A stretch of DNA of 59,804 bases from Lachnospiraceae bacterium (GTDB lineage Bacteria > Bacillota > Clostridia > Lachnospirales > Lachnospiraceae): positions 1-59,804 of the forward strand of contig JAFXSQ010000045.1 in the NCBI GenBank assembly GCA_017525525.1, in the 5' to 3' direction. Every line of letters begins with the position of its first letter. Within the stretch, counting starts at the first letter, position 1. The translations under genes were made by a program, and so were the position numbers. Positions 33,677-42,709 of the stretch are shown in pieces. The notes beneath the pieces were generated by a model. That model had not been told where the DNA came from. It saw nothing but the letters and a program-made list of their open reading frames with translations, and did not search any database.

Positions 33677-34567
33677 ATGACAAACATAGAATCACTGGAG
33701 GTTAATCTTGCCAAGGCGCAGACCTTGATAGAGGCGCTTCCTTACATACAGAAGTTTAACGGAAAGAAGATAGTCGTCAAGTACGGCGGAAGCGCCATGG
33801 TTGACGAGAACCTGAAGATGAATGTAATCAAGGACGTGGCGCTCCTTAAGCTGGTGGGCTTCGAGCCTATCATTGTTCACGGAGGCGGAAAGGAGATCAG
33901 CTCCTGGCTTAAGAAGATAGGCAAGGAGTCGGAGTTCATCAACGGTCTTCGCGTGACGGATGAGGAAACCCTTGATGTGGCAGAGATGGTACTCGGCAAG
34001 GTCAATAAGAGCCTGGTTGCCATGATGGACAGACTGGGGCTTAAAGCCTGCGGTCTTTCGGGCAAGGATGCCGGCCTGCTCAAGTGTACAAAGAAGCTTT
34101 CGGGTGGCAAGGATATAGGATATGTGGGAGAGGTCAAGGAGGTCGACGCATCCATAATCGATACTCTGATTAAGAATAATTTTATTCCTGTTATCGCTCC
34201 GATAGGCACCGGCCTTGAGGATGATCACGGCTATAACATAAATGCAGATGATGCGGCCTGCGCCATAGCAACGGCCGTAAACGCCGAGAAGCTTGCATTC
34301 CTGACTGATATTGAGGGTGTGTTCATGGATCCTTCGGATAAGTCCACCTTAGTATCCGAAATGAATATAGATGAGGCTCAGGAATTCATAGATAAGGGAG
34401 TTGTCGGCGGCGGCATGCTTCCGAAGCTTGCTAACTGTATCGAAGCCATGAAGAACGGAGTTTCAAGAGTGCATATGCTCGACGGTCGTGTAGAGCATTG
34501 TCTGCTCTTGGAGTTCTTTACCGAGAAAGGTATCGGTACCGCAATTATCAAGGAGCCGTATTTCTAA
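33677..34567 (+). CDS. argB: Acetylglutamate kinase
   Basis: This 296-residue amino-acid kinase phosphorylates N-acetylglutamate. Motifs: [12 protein letters not shown] near the start, [10 protein letters not shown] and [10 protein letters not shown]. An Arg-sensitive form would have an N-terminal extension helix; the segment before KYGGS (about 30 residues, [20 protein letters not shown]) fits such a helix, so feedback control by arginine is plausible. ATG 33677 follows TTGGAGGAAACA. It shares TAATG with mnmA. Confidence 0.95.
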   Translation: MTNIESLEVNLAKAQTLIEALPYIQKFNGKKIVVKYGGSAMVDENLKMNVIKDVALLKLVGFEPIIVHGGGKEISSWLKKIGKESEFINGLRVTDEETLDVAEMVLGKVNKSLVAMMDRLGLKACGLSGKDAGLLKCTKKLSGGKDIGYVGEVKEVDASIIDTLIKNNFIPVIAPIGTGLEDDHGYNINADDAACAIATAVNAEKLAFLTDIEGVFMDPSDKSTLVSEMNIDEAQEFIDKGVVGGGMLPKLANCIEAMKNGVSRVHMLDGRVEHCLLLEFFTEKGIGTAIIKEPYF

Positions 34568-35661
34568 TGAACAAAAAGGCATTGATCGCCATGAGCGGGG
34601 GAGTGGACTCAAGCGTTGCGGCCGCTCTTATTGCGAAGGCAGGATACGAGTGCATGGGCTGCACCATGCGTCTGTATGAAAATGATATGATAGGCGAGAG
34701 CATCTTCGATACATGTTGTTCCTTGAAGGACACCGAGGATGCGAGGGCGGTCTGTGACAGGCTCGGGATAGAGTATAAGATATTTCATCATGAGACGGAA
34801 TTCACGGAGAAGATAATCGAGCCGTTTGTACAAAGCTATGAGAGGTGCGAGACACCAAATCCGTGTGTGGACTGCAACAGGTATATGAAGTTTGAGTCCC
34901 TGTATGAGAGAGCAAGGGAGATGGGACTTGATTACATAGTTACCGGTCATTATGCGAGGATAGAGGAAAAGGACGGGCATTTCTTCTTGAAGAAGGCTGT
35001 CGACCTAACCAAGGATCAGAGTTATGTACTGCATAACCTGACGGAGGAGCAGCTTAAGAGAACTCTTTTCCCTCTCGGTGAGCATACCAAGGCTCATGTC
35101 CGTGAGATAGCGGATGAGTACGGCTTTGTCAATTCAAAAAAGAAGGAAAGTCAGGATATCTGTTTTGTTCCCGACGGTGATTATGCCGGTATGATAAGGC
35201 GTTACCGCGGCAAGGAATACCCGCACGGAGAGATAGTTGATTCGGAAGGAAATGTGCTCGGCGAGCATGACGGACTGATTAACTATACCATAGGCCAGAG
35301 ACGGGGCTTAGGTGTTGCCTCGGACAGAAGACTCTATGTGGTAAAGCTCGACCCGGATAATAACAGGGTTGTATTATCGGATAATGAGGACCTGTTTGAA
35401 ACGGAGGTTTATGTCAGGGATTTTCACTGGACAACCGGTGAGACACCGAAGGCCGGTGAGAGAATTGCGCTTAAAGCGAAGCTGAGATATCGACAGAAGG
35501 AACAGCCGGCAGAGATGACGGTTATAGATGATGATCATGTGATGCTTATCTTCGATGAACCCCAGAGGGCAGTAACTCCAGGACAGTCTGCAGTCTTCTA
35601 TGATGGCGATTATGTCCTCGGAGGAGGAATTATAGAGCATAAAAAAAATCGAGCAGTGTGA
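34567..35661 (+). CDS. mnmA: tRNA-specific 2-thiouridylase MnmA
   Basis: This 364-residue enzyme thiolates U34 of Lys, Glu and Gln tRNAs. PP-loop SGGVDSS near 10-16; catalytic cysteines in NPCVDCN and QDICFVPDG. Start ATG 34567 overlaps the argB stop (TAATG), so it is translated with the arginine genes although functionally unrelated. It ends just before a bidirectional terminator. Confidence 0.94.
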   Translation: MNKKALIAMSGGVDSSVAAALIAKAGYECMGCTMRLYENDMIGESIFDTCCSLKDTEDARAVCDRLGIEYKIFHHETEFTEKIIEPFVQSYERCETPNPCVDCNRYMKFESLYERAREMGLDYIVTGHYARIEEKDGHFFLKKAVDLTKDQSYVLHNLTEEQLKRTLFPLGEHTKAHVREIADEYGFVNSKKKESQDICFVPDGDYAGMIRRYRGKEYPHGEIVDSEGNVLGEHDGLINYTIGQRRGLGVASDRRLYVVKLDPDNNRVVLSDNEDLFETEVYVRDFHWTTGETPKAGERIALKAKLRYRQKEQPAEMTVIDDDHVMLIFDEPQRAVTPGQSAVFYDGDYVLGGGIIEHKKNRAV

Positions 35662-35681
35662 GCTTTGTCTTCACTGCTCGA
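35649..35681. terminator. Bidirectional terminator between mnmA and DUF4097 gene
   Basis: TCGAGCAGTG (35649-35658) pairs with CACTGCTCGA (35672-35681), with A8 upstream and a T-rich stretch downstream, serving both convergent genes. Confidence 0.75.
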
Positions 35682-35690
35682 TTATTATAT

Positions 35691-36812
35691 TTAATCAAAG
35701 TTGATTCTTACGCTTCCTGTATCGGTCTCGGCCTTGATTCCTTTGTCTGTAGTGCCGCTTGAACTGTAAGACTTTCCTTCTTTATTGTCGTCGATATACA
35801 CATTTCCGGTATCTGTTTCAAGCTCTAAGCTGTATTCCTCGGCTTTGCCCGGAGCATCGATATGAATGCTTCCGGTATCGAGATTAGCTTCTATGTTATC
35901 AAAGCTTGTGTTGTTCACGTGGAGAGAACCTGTATCGCTTTCCAGTATAGCATCTTTAAAGGATGAATTGTCGATATGTATGCTTCCGGTGTCGGCGTCG
36001 ATGTTTAAGGTGTTTTCCACTGTGGTTTTGTCGACATTTATGGAACCGGTGGAAGATGATAATTCCATTGAGGTTGCATGGCTGCCGTTGACCTTTGTGC
36101 TTCCGGTGTCTGTATCAAGCTTAGCGGTTTTGCAGGTAATATCCGTCAGCGCGACTGCACCGGTATCCGAATTCAAGGTTACATCTCCCATATCGGTTCC
36201 CTTAGGAACATGTATGGTGATGTAATTATTTCCGCTCTTCAAAAACCCCCATACATTAGGACTGTCATACTTTAAGGTAAGCTTTCCGCCGTTTACCTCG
36301 TACTTAAGATCGTCGGTCGGAAGAGAGTAATCTACTCTGTAGTCGTCACCGTCCGCAATGAGCTCAACCTTTGATACATCACTATCCACATCAACTGTAC
36401 TGAATTCGCTGATGTTGGTAACTGACTCGGTAATCCTGTTGGAGGAACCGTAGAACTTGAAGTGTTTGAAGTCAAAGGCGAGACCCAAAACTCCCATTGT
36501 CACAAGTCCGCCGGAGATCAGCAGGGCGAGCACTATGAGCAAACCGAGTATTCCGTTGTGTCTGCTTTCTTTCTGCTCCTTGGTTTCGTGAGCTCGGATG
36601 CTTCTTTTGACCGATTTATTGTCTATGCTGCCCGACATAACCTGCCTTGCTGCCTCCTCGGGCGTACCGCAGATTGTGGTCACATCCGTACCCGGAGAAA
36701 GGTTAGCCTTGTGGATATATTCCTCAAAGAAGCGTACCGCATTAATCCTCTCTGTCTCGGGCAGTCCCCTCAGCTTATATTGCAGTTCCTTTAAAAACTC
36801 ATCGCTGTTCAT
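35691..36812 (-). CDS. DUF1700 + DUF4097 membrane protein
   Basis: This is a 373-residue protein. N-terminal DUF1700/HAAS-type helical domain (about 1-70, LRGLPETERINAVRFFEEY), one TM helix at about 88-110, then a beta-helix of DUF4097 repeats (about 135-373). In the repeats 'DTGSIHID', 'DTGSLHVN' and 'STGSINVD' recur roughly every 20 residues, a regular right-handed coil. Related proteins are often paired with PadR regulators; none is adjacent here. It is thought to sense or stabilise the envelope; the function is not established. Confidence 0.75.
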   Translation of the reverse strand: MNSDEFLKELQYKLRGLPETERINAVRFFEEYIHKANLSPGTDVTTICGTPEEAARQVMSGSIDNKSVKRSIRAHETKEQKESRHNGILGLLIVLALLISGGLVTMGVLGLAFDFKHFKFYGSSNRITESVTNISEFSTVDVDSDVSKVELIADGDDYRVDYSLPTDDLKYEVNGGKLTLKYDSPNVWGFLKSGNNYITIHVPKGTDMGDVTLNSDTGAVALTDITCKTAKLDTDTGSTKVNGSHATSMELSSSTGSINVDKTTVENTLNIDADTGSIHIDNSSFKDAILESDTGSLHVNNTSFDNIEANLDTGSIHIDAPGKAEEYSLELETDTGNVYIDDNKEGKSYSSSGTTDKGIKAETDTGSVRINFD

Positions 36813-37020
36813 ATAGCAAGTCTCCTTATTAATGTGTAGTAGTATATATTACTTCAAACGTTTATCAGTTTATCAATCCCAACATATAAAGTCAATTAAA
36901 ATAGTCTTAATTAATTCTTAAATTTTGATTATTTTGATTTATTATTTCTCTAATAATCAGAAACTGTCGTTATATACTATTATCTTAATCCATATCTACC
37001 CAGCAGCCGGGGTCACATAT

Positions 37021-37330
37021 TTAAGTTAAGCAGGCCGCTGTACGACGTCCGTTCTTTGCGGGCGTTCTTTGACCGCTTAGAACGGCTGGAGCGTGTACCC
37101 GACGAACGAAGTGAGTCGTTGGTACCGCCCATGCGACAGGGCTCCGACGAGCTTGCGAGGAGGCTAAGCCCGAACCGCAAGTCGCGACCGGAGTGCGAGG
37201 AGGGGCGCAAATGACGAAGACATTTCTTGCATGCGCCACGACGACTGGACACGACGTAAGTGAGGCTCGAAATCTTTGATTTCGTCAGTCGAACTTATGC
37301 AAAGCTAAGAATGAGTCGTGTCATTACCTA
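37021..37330. ncRNA. GC-rich multi-hairpin intergenic island (element F)
   Basis: Serial hairpins: CCGTTCT/AGAACGG (37049-37085) with inner GCGG/CCGC; GTACC-CGAC/GTCG-TT-GGTAC (37095-37125); GGGCT/AGCCC (37139-37171); AAATG/CATTT (37209-37225); and GACACGAC/GTCGTGTC (37248-37322). The last encloses TAAGT/ACTTA and CGAAAT/ATTTCG. Flanking DNA is AT-rich. The short ORFs on the minus strand have no ribosome sites. This occupies the otherwise empty 36813-37525 gap. Confidence 0.5.
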
Positions 37331-37525
37331 AGCGTCCTGCGTACTTAATATGTGTGCCGCGGCTGCGTAATCGAAGCAGCTTCATCGATGTATAATAATA
37401 TGACAAAAGTCATATATCAAATATTTCTTTTTTCACTACCGAGCATTTTTCAAATCTAATATAATGACGTCGTAAGTTGAAGTTACCCGGTAATAAAGCC
37501 GGAGCATTAAATATGGAGAGACAAT

Positions 37526-38278
37526 ATGAGCACAATTCTTAAAACCAAAGACCTTACAAAGAAATACGACAAGCACATTGTAGTAGACAACCTGAACATA
37601 GAGATCGAGGAAGGTGAAATCTTCGGTCTCCTTGGTCCGAACGGAGCCGGAAAGAGCACAACCATGAACATGATCTGCGGCATAGTCCGTCCGACACTCG
37701 GAGAAGTCGAATTTATGGGCAAGGACTTTGCCAAGAATCGCAAGAAGCTGATCGGCCAGCTCGGTTACATCCCGCAGGAGCTTGCAATCCACGGCAACCT
37801 GAAGGCATGGGAGAATGTCGAACTCTTCACATCGTTATACGGCATAAAGGGAGCTGAGCTTAAGGAGAGAATCGACGAATCGCTTGAGTATGTAGGTCTG
37901 CTCGAGAAGAGAAACGAGTTCGCCAAGACATTTTCGGGAGGCATGAAGAGAAGGCTGAACATAGCGTGCGCTATAGGCCACCATCCGAAGCTTATGATTT
38001 TCGATGAGCCGACGGTAGGCATAGATCCCCAGTCGAGGAACTTCATCCTTGATAAGATTAAGGAGTCGAACAAGAACGGCGCGACGGTCATCTACACCAG
38101 CCACTATATGGAGGAGGTCGAGGCCATCTGCACCAGGATAGCCATTATGGACAACGGCAGGGTGATAGCAACGGGAACAAGCGAAGAGCTTAAGAAGATG
38201 ATAGTTGACGATACCTCGTCCATTACCCTAGAGGAGGTATTTCTCACGATGACAGGCAAAAAGCTCAGAGATGTATAG
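37526..38278 (+). CDS. ABC transporter ATP-binding protein
   Basis: This 250-residue ATPase has Walker A GPNGAGKST (37-45), signature FSGGMKRRLNIA, Walker B LMIFDEP and the H-loop TSHYMEE. It belongs to the ABC-2 exporter type (drug/antibiotic/lipopeptide export, DrrA/LnrL-like). ATG 37526 follows TGGAGAGACAAT. It overlaps the first permease gene, and the gene order ATPase-permease-permease-kinase-regulator resembles the linearmycin-resistance layout of Bacillus. Confidence 0.88.
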   Translation: MSTILKTKDLTKKYDKHIVVDNLNIEIEEGEIFGLLGPNGAGKSTTMNMICGIVRPTLGEVEFMGKDFAKNRKKLIGQLGYIPQELAIHGNLKAWENVELFTSLYGIKGAELKERIDESLEYVGLLEKRNEFAKTFSGGMKRRLNIACAIGHHPKLMIFDEPTVGIDPQSRNFILDKIKESNKNGATVIYTSHYMEEVEAICTRIAIMDNGRVIATGTSEELKKMIVDDTSSITLEEVFLTMTGKKLRDV

Positions 38279-38285
38279 GAGAAGA

Positions 38286-39383
38286 ATGATGATAAGCTAT
38301 CTTATAAAGAACAACATAAAGCTGATGATGAGAAGCGCCTCAAATGTGCTCCTGTTCATTATAGCTCCGGTAATCCTGATAGCGATGCTCTCAAGCGCCT
38401 TCAGCGAGCTGATGGAGAAGTATGAGGGTACCGATAAGATAACCGCAGGCTATAGATATGAGGGGGATGAAGAGTATAAGGCACTGATTGATGAGCTTGT
38501 ATCGGGTTCGAATGATGAGAGCCTGGTTTTAAGAGAGTATACAAGCGGAGAACCTGAGGAAATCATGTACAGGGATGACTTATGCGGTTTCGTGGTATTC
38601 GGAGAAGATTCGTATAAGATATTCTTAAGCGAAGATCATAAGAACGAAGGCAAGGTTCTGGAGTATGCAATAGGAACCTTCTATGACAGGTGGACCACGA
38701 GTGTTGCGCAGGCGCTTTCATCCGTGAAGACTGAGACAACCCCTATAGAGCTTAAGACAGAGCATCCCGAATATATGGAACCTATTGATTCTACGGACTA
38801 CTACGGCATCATCGAGATAGTGTACTTCGGCTGCTGTGCCATAGTTTGCGGAGCCGGACTGTTCTCGAGTGAGAAGAAGAACAGGATAGTGAAGAAGTTT
38901 AGGGTGTCGGACATAAGTGAGACTAAGCTTTTCATAGCAAAGCTCATTTCCATGACGGCGGTTGTGGCAGCAGGTTCGGCAATAGCAACGGCTCTGTCAA
39001 TCGTCCTCTTCGGTATACATTGGGGCAATCCGCTGCTCTCGGCGCTCCTGGTGTTCCTGGCGATAACTGCGGCAACGGCCCTGGGGCTTATGTTCATATA
39101 CGTAACCGATAATATGGTTGCTTCCATAATATTTGTATTCACGGTAGTGTGGATCTCAGGCTTCCTCGGAGGCAGCTTTGAGACATATATGTTCTCGTCG
39201 CATCCCACAAGCCTGAAGCTTATCTCTCCACTCTATCATACAAACAGAGCCTTGGTTGAGCTTTCATGCATGGGAAAGAGTGATTATGTGGTAAGCGCGA
39301 TAGTATACAGCGTGGCGATAATAGTGGTATCCTCTGCGGTAGCGATACTTGCCGGCATGATAAGAAAGAGAGGAAGAGCATGA
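38286..39383 (+). CDS. ABC-2 type permease 1
   Basis: This is a 365-residue membrane protein. TM1 at about 18-40, a large extracellular segment (about 45-170) and five C-terminal helices (about 175-360), the usual ABC-2 export permease topology. ATG 38286 has AGGAGAAG upstream; the ATG at 38271 lies before that site. It is coupled by ATGA to permease 2. Confidence 0.8.
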   Translation: MMISYLIKNNIKLMMRSASNVLLFIIAPVILIAMLSSAFSELMEKYEGTDKITAGYRYEGDEEYKALIDELVSGSNDESLVLREYTSGEPEEIMYRDDLCGFVVFGEDSYKIFLSEDHKNEGKVLEYAIGTFYDRWTTSVAQALSSVKTETTPIELKTEHPEYMEPIDSTDYYGIIEIVYFGCCAIVCGAGLFSSEKKNRIVKKFRVSDISETKLFIAKLISMTAVVAAGSAIATALSIVLFGIHWGNPLLSALLVFLAITAATALGLMFIYVTDNMVASIIFVFTVVWISGFLGGSFETYMFSSHPTSLKLISPLYHTNRALVELSCMGKSDYVVSAIVYSVAIIVVSSAVAILAGMIRKRGRA

Positions 39384-40633
39384 AGGTATTGGTTAAAACA
39401 AGTTTGAGATTACTGTTCAGGGCAAAGGTCTTTTGGTTTTTCCTGGTGATTACGCCGATTCTTTCGACGGTTATCCTGAATGTGAAGTTCGACAGCTCGG
39501 CTGCCTATACGGATAAGGCCGATGAGGAGATAATAGAGCTTGATAGCGTAGATAATAAGGTTGCTTACTTCGGAGGACAGGGAGAGTATTTGATCAAGGT
39601 GTACGATAATTCCGACAGCGAGCTCTCCGAATATTTTCTGAACAAGATATCACACTGCGGCCTGTTCACCGTGTGCAGGGCTAATCTTAAGAACCCTGAG
39701 GTTAACAGTGAGACGGTAACAGACGAGTTCATAAAGAAGCACATAGATTTTGATGGATTCGAGGATAGGATGGGCGCAGCTCTTTACTTAAGCTCGGACT
39801 TTGATAAAGAGGTACGTAACGGTGATGTGTCAAAGGCGCTTACAATCTTCATACTATCAAATGATGAGAGAAATGAGGTCCTTGAGGAAGAGATCAGGGC
39901 TCAGCTTGACAGGATAAGAAATGTATCGTTTATCGAAGAGGCTGACAGGATGATGCCGAAGAAGGAGGTTGTCAGCATCGCGGGAGCAGGCAGCAGAAAG
40001 CTTTCCAAGGATCAGATCAATCAAAAGACTCAGATCGGCTATGCATTTGCCTTTATGACCTTGGGCTTTGTGTTCTGCGGAATCTTCGTTGCTCATACAG
40101 CGATAAATGAGCAGAAGAACGGTGTATACACGAGAATCAATCTAACTAAGGCAACCACCTTAAAGTACTTTGCTTCAAAGATTGTCACGACTCTTATTGT
40201 GACGGTTATGATTACGGCGGTCATGGCAGTCTGCAGCCTGACGCTCAAAATGGAAGACCTGGGAATGAACAGATTGAAGTTCCTGATGATGATATTTCTG
40301 ATGGGATTGATATTTGGCTCATTAAGCATGCTGGTCGGCATCCTGATAGGAGATGTGATGGGCGCAAATGTAGCGGCGTTCACAGTATGGTGCATGTCGG
40401 CATTGTTCTCGGGCCTCTACTTCCCGCTTAAGGACACCTCGGCCGGAATCAAGTTCATCTCGTCGCTTATGCCGCAGCATTGGTTCCTTGAAGGAACGGA
40501 AATGATTTTTGTAGGCGACAACAAGGCCTGTTATATGTTATTATGTATTACAGCAGCATATCTGCTGGTAATAATAAGTCTCGGAAGTCTGGGACTGAAA
40601 ATGAAAAGGGCAGACGAATGGGGAGATTCGTAA
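39380..40633 (+). CDS. ABC-2 type permease 2
   Basis: This 417-residue ABC-2 permease is paralogous to permease 1 in topology: TM1 at about 15-33, an extracellular loop of about 200 residues, and C-terminal helices (ITAVMAVCSLTL, MMIFLMGLIFGSLSMLVGILIG). The pair probably forms a heterodimer with the ATPase. The last 16 bases overlap the histidine kinase gene. Confidence 0.8.
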   Translation: MKVLVKTSLRLLFRAKVFWFFLVITPILSTVILNVKFDSSAAYTDKADEEIIELDSVDNKVAYFGGQGEYLIKVYDNSDSELSEYFLNKISHCGLFTVCRANLKNPEVNSETVTDEFIKKHIDFDGFEDRMGAALYLSSDFDKEVRNGDVSKALTIFILSNDERNEVLEEEIRAQLDRIRNVSFIEEADRMMPKKEVVSIAGAGSRKLSKDQINQKTQIGYAFAFMTLGFVFCGIFVAHTAINEQKNGVYTRINLTKATTLKYFASKIVTTLIVTVMITAVMAVCSLTLKMEDLGMNRLKFLMMIFLMGLIFGSLSMLVGILIGDVMGANVAAFTVWCMSALFSGLYFPLKDTSAGIKFISSLMPQHWFLEGTEMIFVGDNKACYMLLCITAAYLLVIISLGSLGLKMKRADEWGDS

Positions 40634-41751
40634 AAGAGAATTACTTCACACTGGTTCGAATCGTGCTCATGGTGGTGTTCGGCGCCTATGGGTGTGTGGA
40701 GAGTGTTGATGAGGCAGGAGTATCGGCTAAGGTACTCCTGCTTGTTATGTTCGGAGCCTCCGTGTTTTTGCTGAAGGAAACCGTGGAAGGAAAAAAGAAG
40801 CTTTTCTTTCTTGCGATAGCGGGGGCGCTGGTTTTCCTTCAAGTTAAGTATGCGGGTGATGGATTTATACTCATTTTCTATTTTCTTTGCTTTGAGATTC
40901 TAAGGGATCTTAAGGTGAATTATTATTGGTATTTCCTGACATATTTTCTGTTGTTTATGGATAGTCCGGTGGATTTTTTCCTTCGGTTTCTGGCGCTTAC
41001 GATGCTCTTCGTGTGCTATTTGCAGCACGAGTTCGTGGTAAGCTATTACCGTGAATTGATGCGTGAGGATACAATTGAAAACCAGCAGCTCAAACAGGAT
41101 ATAAGTAGCAGGGACCGTGAGGCTAAGGAGGAGCTTGAGAAGAATAAGCTCATGGCCGAGAACAGGATTTTAGAGGAAAGAGCTGAGCTTTCACAGACAC
41201 TTCACGATAAACTCGGACACAATATAAACGGCTCCATCTACCAGCTTGAGGCAAGCAAGGTCATAATGGATGCCGACCCGGATAAGGCAAAGGGGATGAT
41301 TCAGGCGGTTATCGACCGGCTTCGCACCGGTATGGATGAGATACGCGCAATTCTTCGAAAGAAGAGGCCCGAGAAGAAGAAAATGGCCATGCTGCAGCTG
41401 TATGAGCTCTGCGCCGACTGCAATGAGAAGGGCGTATGCGCAGAGCTTAACACCGAAGGAGACCTGTCTTTGATTAAGGATGATACCTGGGAGGCGATCC
41501 TTGACAATGCTTATGAGGCGGTCACAAACTCCATGAAATATGCAAAATGTGACCGGATAGACATAGACCTGAAGGTGATGAAGCAGGTCATCCGTTGCAG
41601 CATAAGCGATAACGGAATAGGGTGCAATAAGATAGTTGACGGAATGGGGCTGTCGGGCATGAGAAAGAGAGTAAGGGCTGTGGGCGGAACCATAAGCTTT
41701 GACACTCACCCCGGCTTCCGCGTAATCATGATAATACCGCTGGAGAATTAA
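40618..41751 (+). CDS. NarL-type sensor histidine kinase (HisKA_3)
   Basis: This 377-residue kinase has four to five membrane helices in the first 135 residues with almost no extracellular loop (intramembrane-sensing style). A coiled coil at about 150-190 is followed by the HisKA_3 phospho-acceptor H196 (QTLHDKLGHN) and a HATPase domain (SDNGIGCNK, GLSGMRKRV). Start ATG 40618 is chosen because the earlier codons are permease sequence. It is probably activated by the export system's own substrate or by membrane damage. Confidence 0.85.
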   Translation: MGRFVKENYFTLVRIVLMVVFGAYGCVESVDEAGVSAKVLLLVMFGASVFLLKETVEGKKKLFFLAIAGALVFLQVKYAGDGFILIFYFLCFEILRDLKVNYYWYFLTYFLLFMDSPVDFFLRFLALTMLFVCYLQHEFVVSYYRELMREDTIENQQLKQDISSRDREAKEELEKNKLMAENRILEERAELSQTLHDKLGHNINGSIYQLEASKVIMDADPDKAKGMIQAVIDRLRTGMDEIRAILRKKRPEKKKMAMLQLYELCADCNEKGVCAELNTEGDLSLIKDDTWEAILDNAYEAVTNSMKYAKCDRIDIDLKVMKQVIRCSISDNGIGCNKIVDGMGLSGMRKRVRAVGGTISFDTHPGFRVIMIIPLEN

Positions 41752-41772
41752 AAACGTGCCGGGATTTGAATA

Positions 41773-41897
41773 TAGCACTGTGTCATGACTTAAGCAAAGC
41801 GCTGTGTCATGACTTAAGCATAGCACAGTGTCATTCTGAGCGAAGCGAAGAATCTTAATCAACAGTGAAGAATCTTAATCAACAGCGAAGAATCTTA
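41773..41897. repeat. GTGTCATTCTGAG repeat cluster (b)
   Basis: A full repeat at 41828-41857 (GTGTCATTCTGAGCGAAGCG then AAGAATCTTA) is followed by two 20-bp echoes ending GAAGAATCTTA (41858-41897). It is preceded by two GTGTCATGACTTAAGCA units (41780-41820). It sits between kinase and regulator genes that would normally be adjacent. Confidence 0.7.
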
Positions 41898-41928
41898 AAA
41901 CATCGAAAACACAATAACGGAGGCAAAC

Positions 41929-42582
41929 ATGGGCGCAATAAAAGTGATAATAGCAGACGACAGCGATTTTGTGCGTGACGGCATGAGGATAATACTTGAT
42001 GTGGATCCGGACTTTGAGGTAATCGGCTGCGCATCAAACGGCAGCGAGGCAATAGAGCTTGCGAAGCAGCAGCAGCCGGACATTTTCCTGATGGATATCC
42101 AGATGCCTGAAATGGATGGGATTGAGGCGACAAAGTACATAGTAGGGCATAATTTGGGCAAGGTGCTGATTCTTACCACATTTGATGATGACGACCTTGT
42201 CAAGGATGCGTTAAAGAGCGGAGCAAAGGGGTACCTGATTAAAAATCATACGCCGGACCACTTAAAGCAGATGATAAAATCCGTGGTGAGCGGAACGGGC
42301 GTTATGGAGGATAGCATCCTGGAAAGCCTGGCAGGTTCGGTCGCTTCTTCAAAGGACACAGTCTCCGAGGCGGGAAGAGGCTTTGATCCTGCGGGTTATA
42401 CAGACAGAGAGCTCGATATTGTGAAGGCAGTATCCGAAGGGCTTTCCAATAAGGAGATAGCAACCAAGCTCTTTATATCCGAAGGCACGGTAAAGAATTA
42501 TATTACTTCAATACTGTCGAAGGAGAACCTGTCGCATCGGACAGCGTTGGCGGTTTACTACCTGACGGGGAGAAAGGCGTGA
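41929..42582 (+). CDS. NarL/LuxR-family response regulator
   Basis: This is a 217-residue regulator: a receiver domain with acidic pocket D10-D11 and phospho-acceptor D56 (FLMDIQMPEMDG), and a LuxR-type helix-turn-helix (YTDRELDIVKAVSEGLSNKEIA ... EGTVKNYITSILSK). It is partner of the kinase upstream and probably controls the ABC exporter genes. The repeat cluster in the 177-bp gap may separate the two translationally. Confidence 0.9.
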   Translation: MGAIKVIIADDSDFVRDGMRIILDVDPDFEVIGCASNGSEAIELAKQQQPDIFLMDIQMPEMDGIEATKYIVGHNLGKVLILTTFDDDDLVKDALKSGAKGYLIKNHTPDHLKQMIKSVVSGTGVMEDSILESLAGSVASSKDTVSEAGRGFDPAGYTDRELDIVKAVSEGLSNKEIATKLFISEGTVKNYITSILSKENLSHRTALAVYYLTGRKA

Positions 42583-42709
42583 AAAACATTCTGTCGGAGC
42601 AGACAGAATAAAAAATGTATAAAGCAAATGTAGATAATTGCGGAAGAATATTGTATAATAATATAGTTATAGGTTTTTTGCAGGATAAAATAATCGGAGT
42701 AGCATAGTA

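Noticed and set aside
37013-37252. Overlapping minus-strand ORFs in the GC-rich gap
   Set aside because: Arg/Ser-rich composition typical of chance frames in hairpin DNA, no ribosome sites, and two frames equally open.
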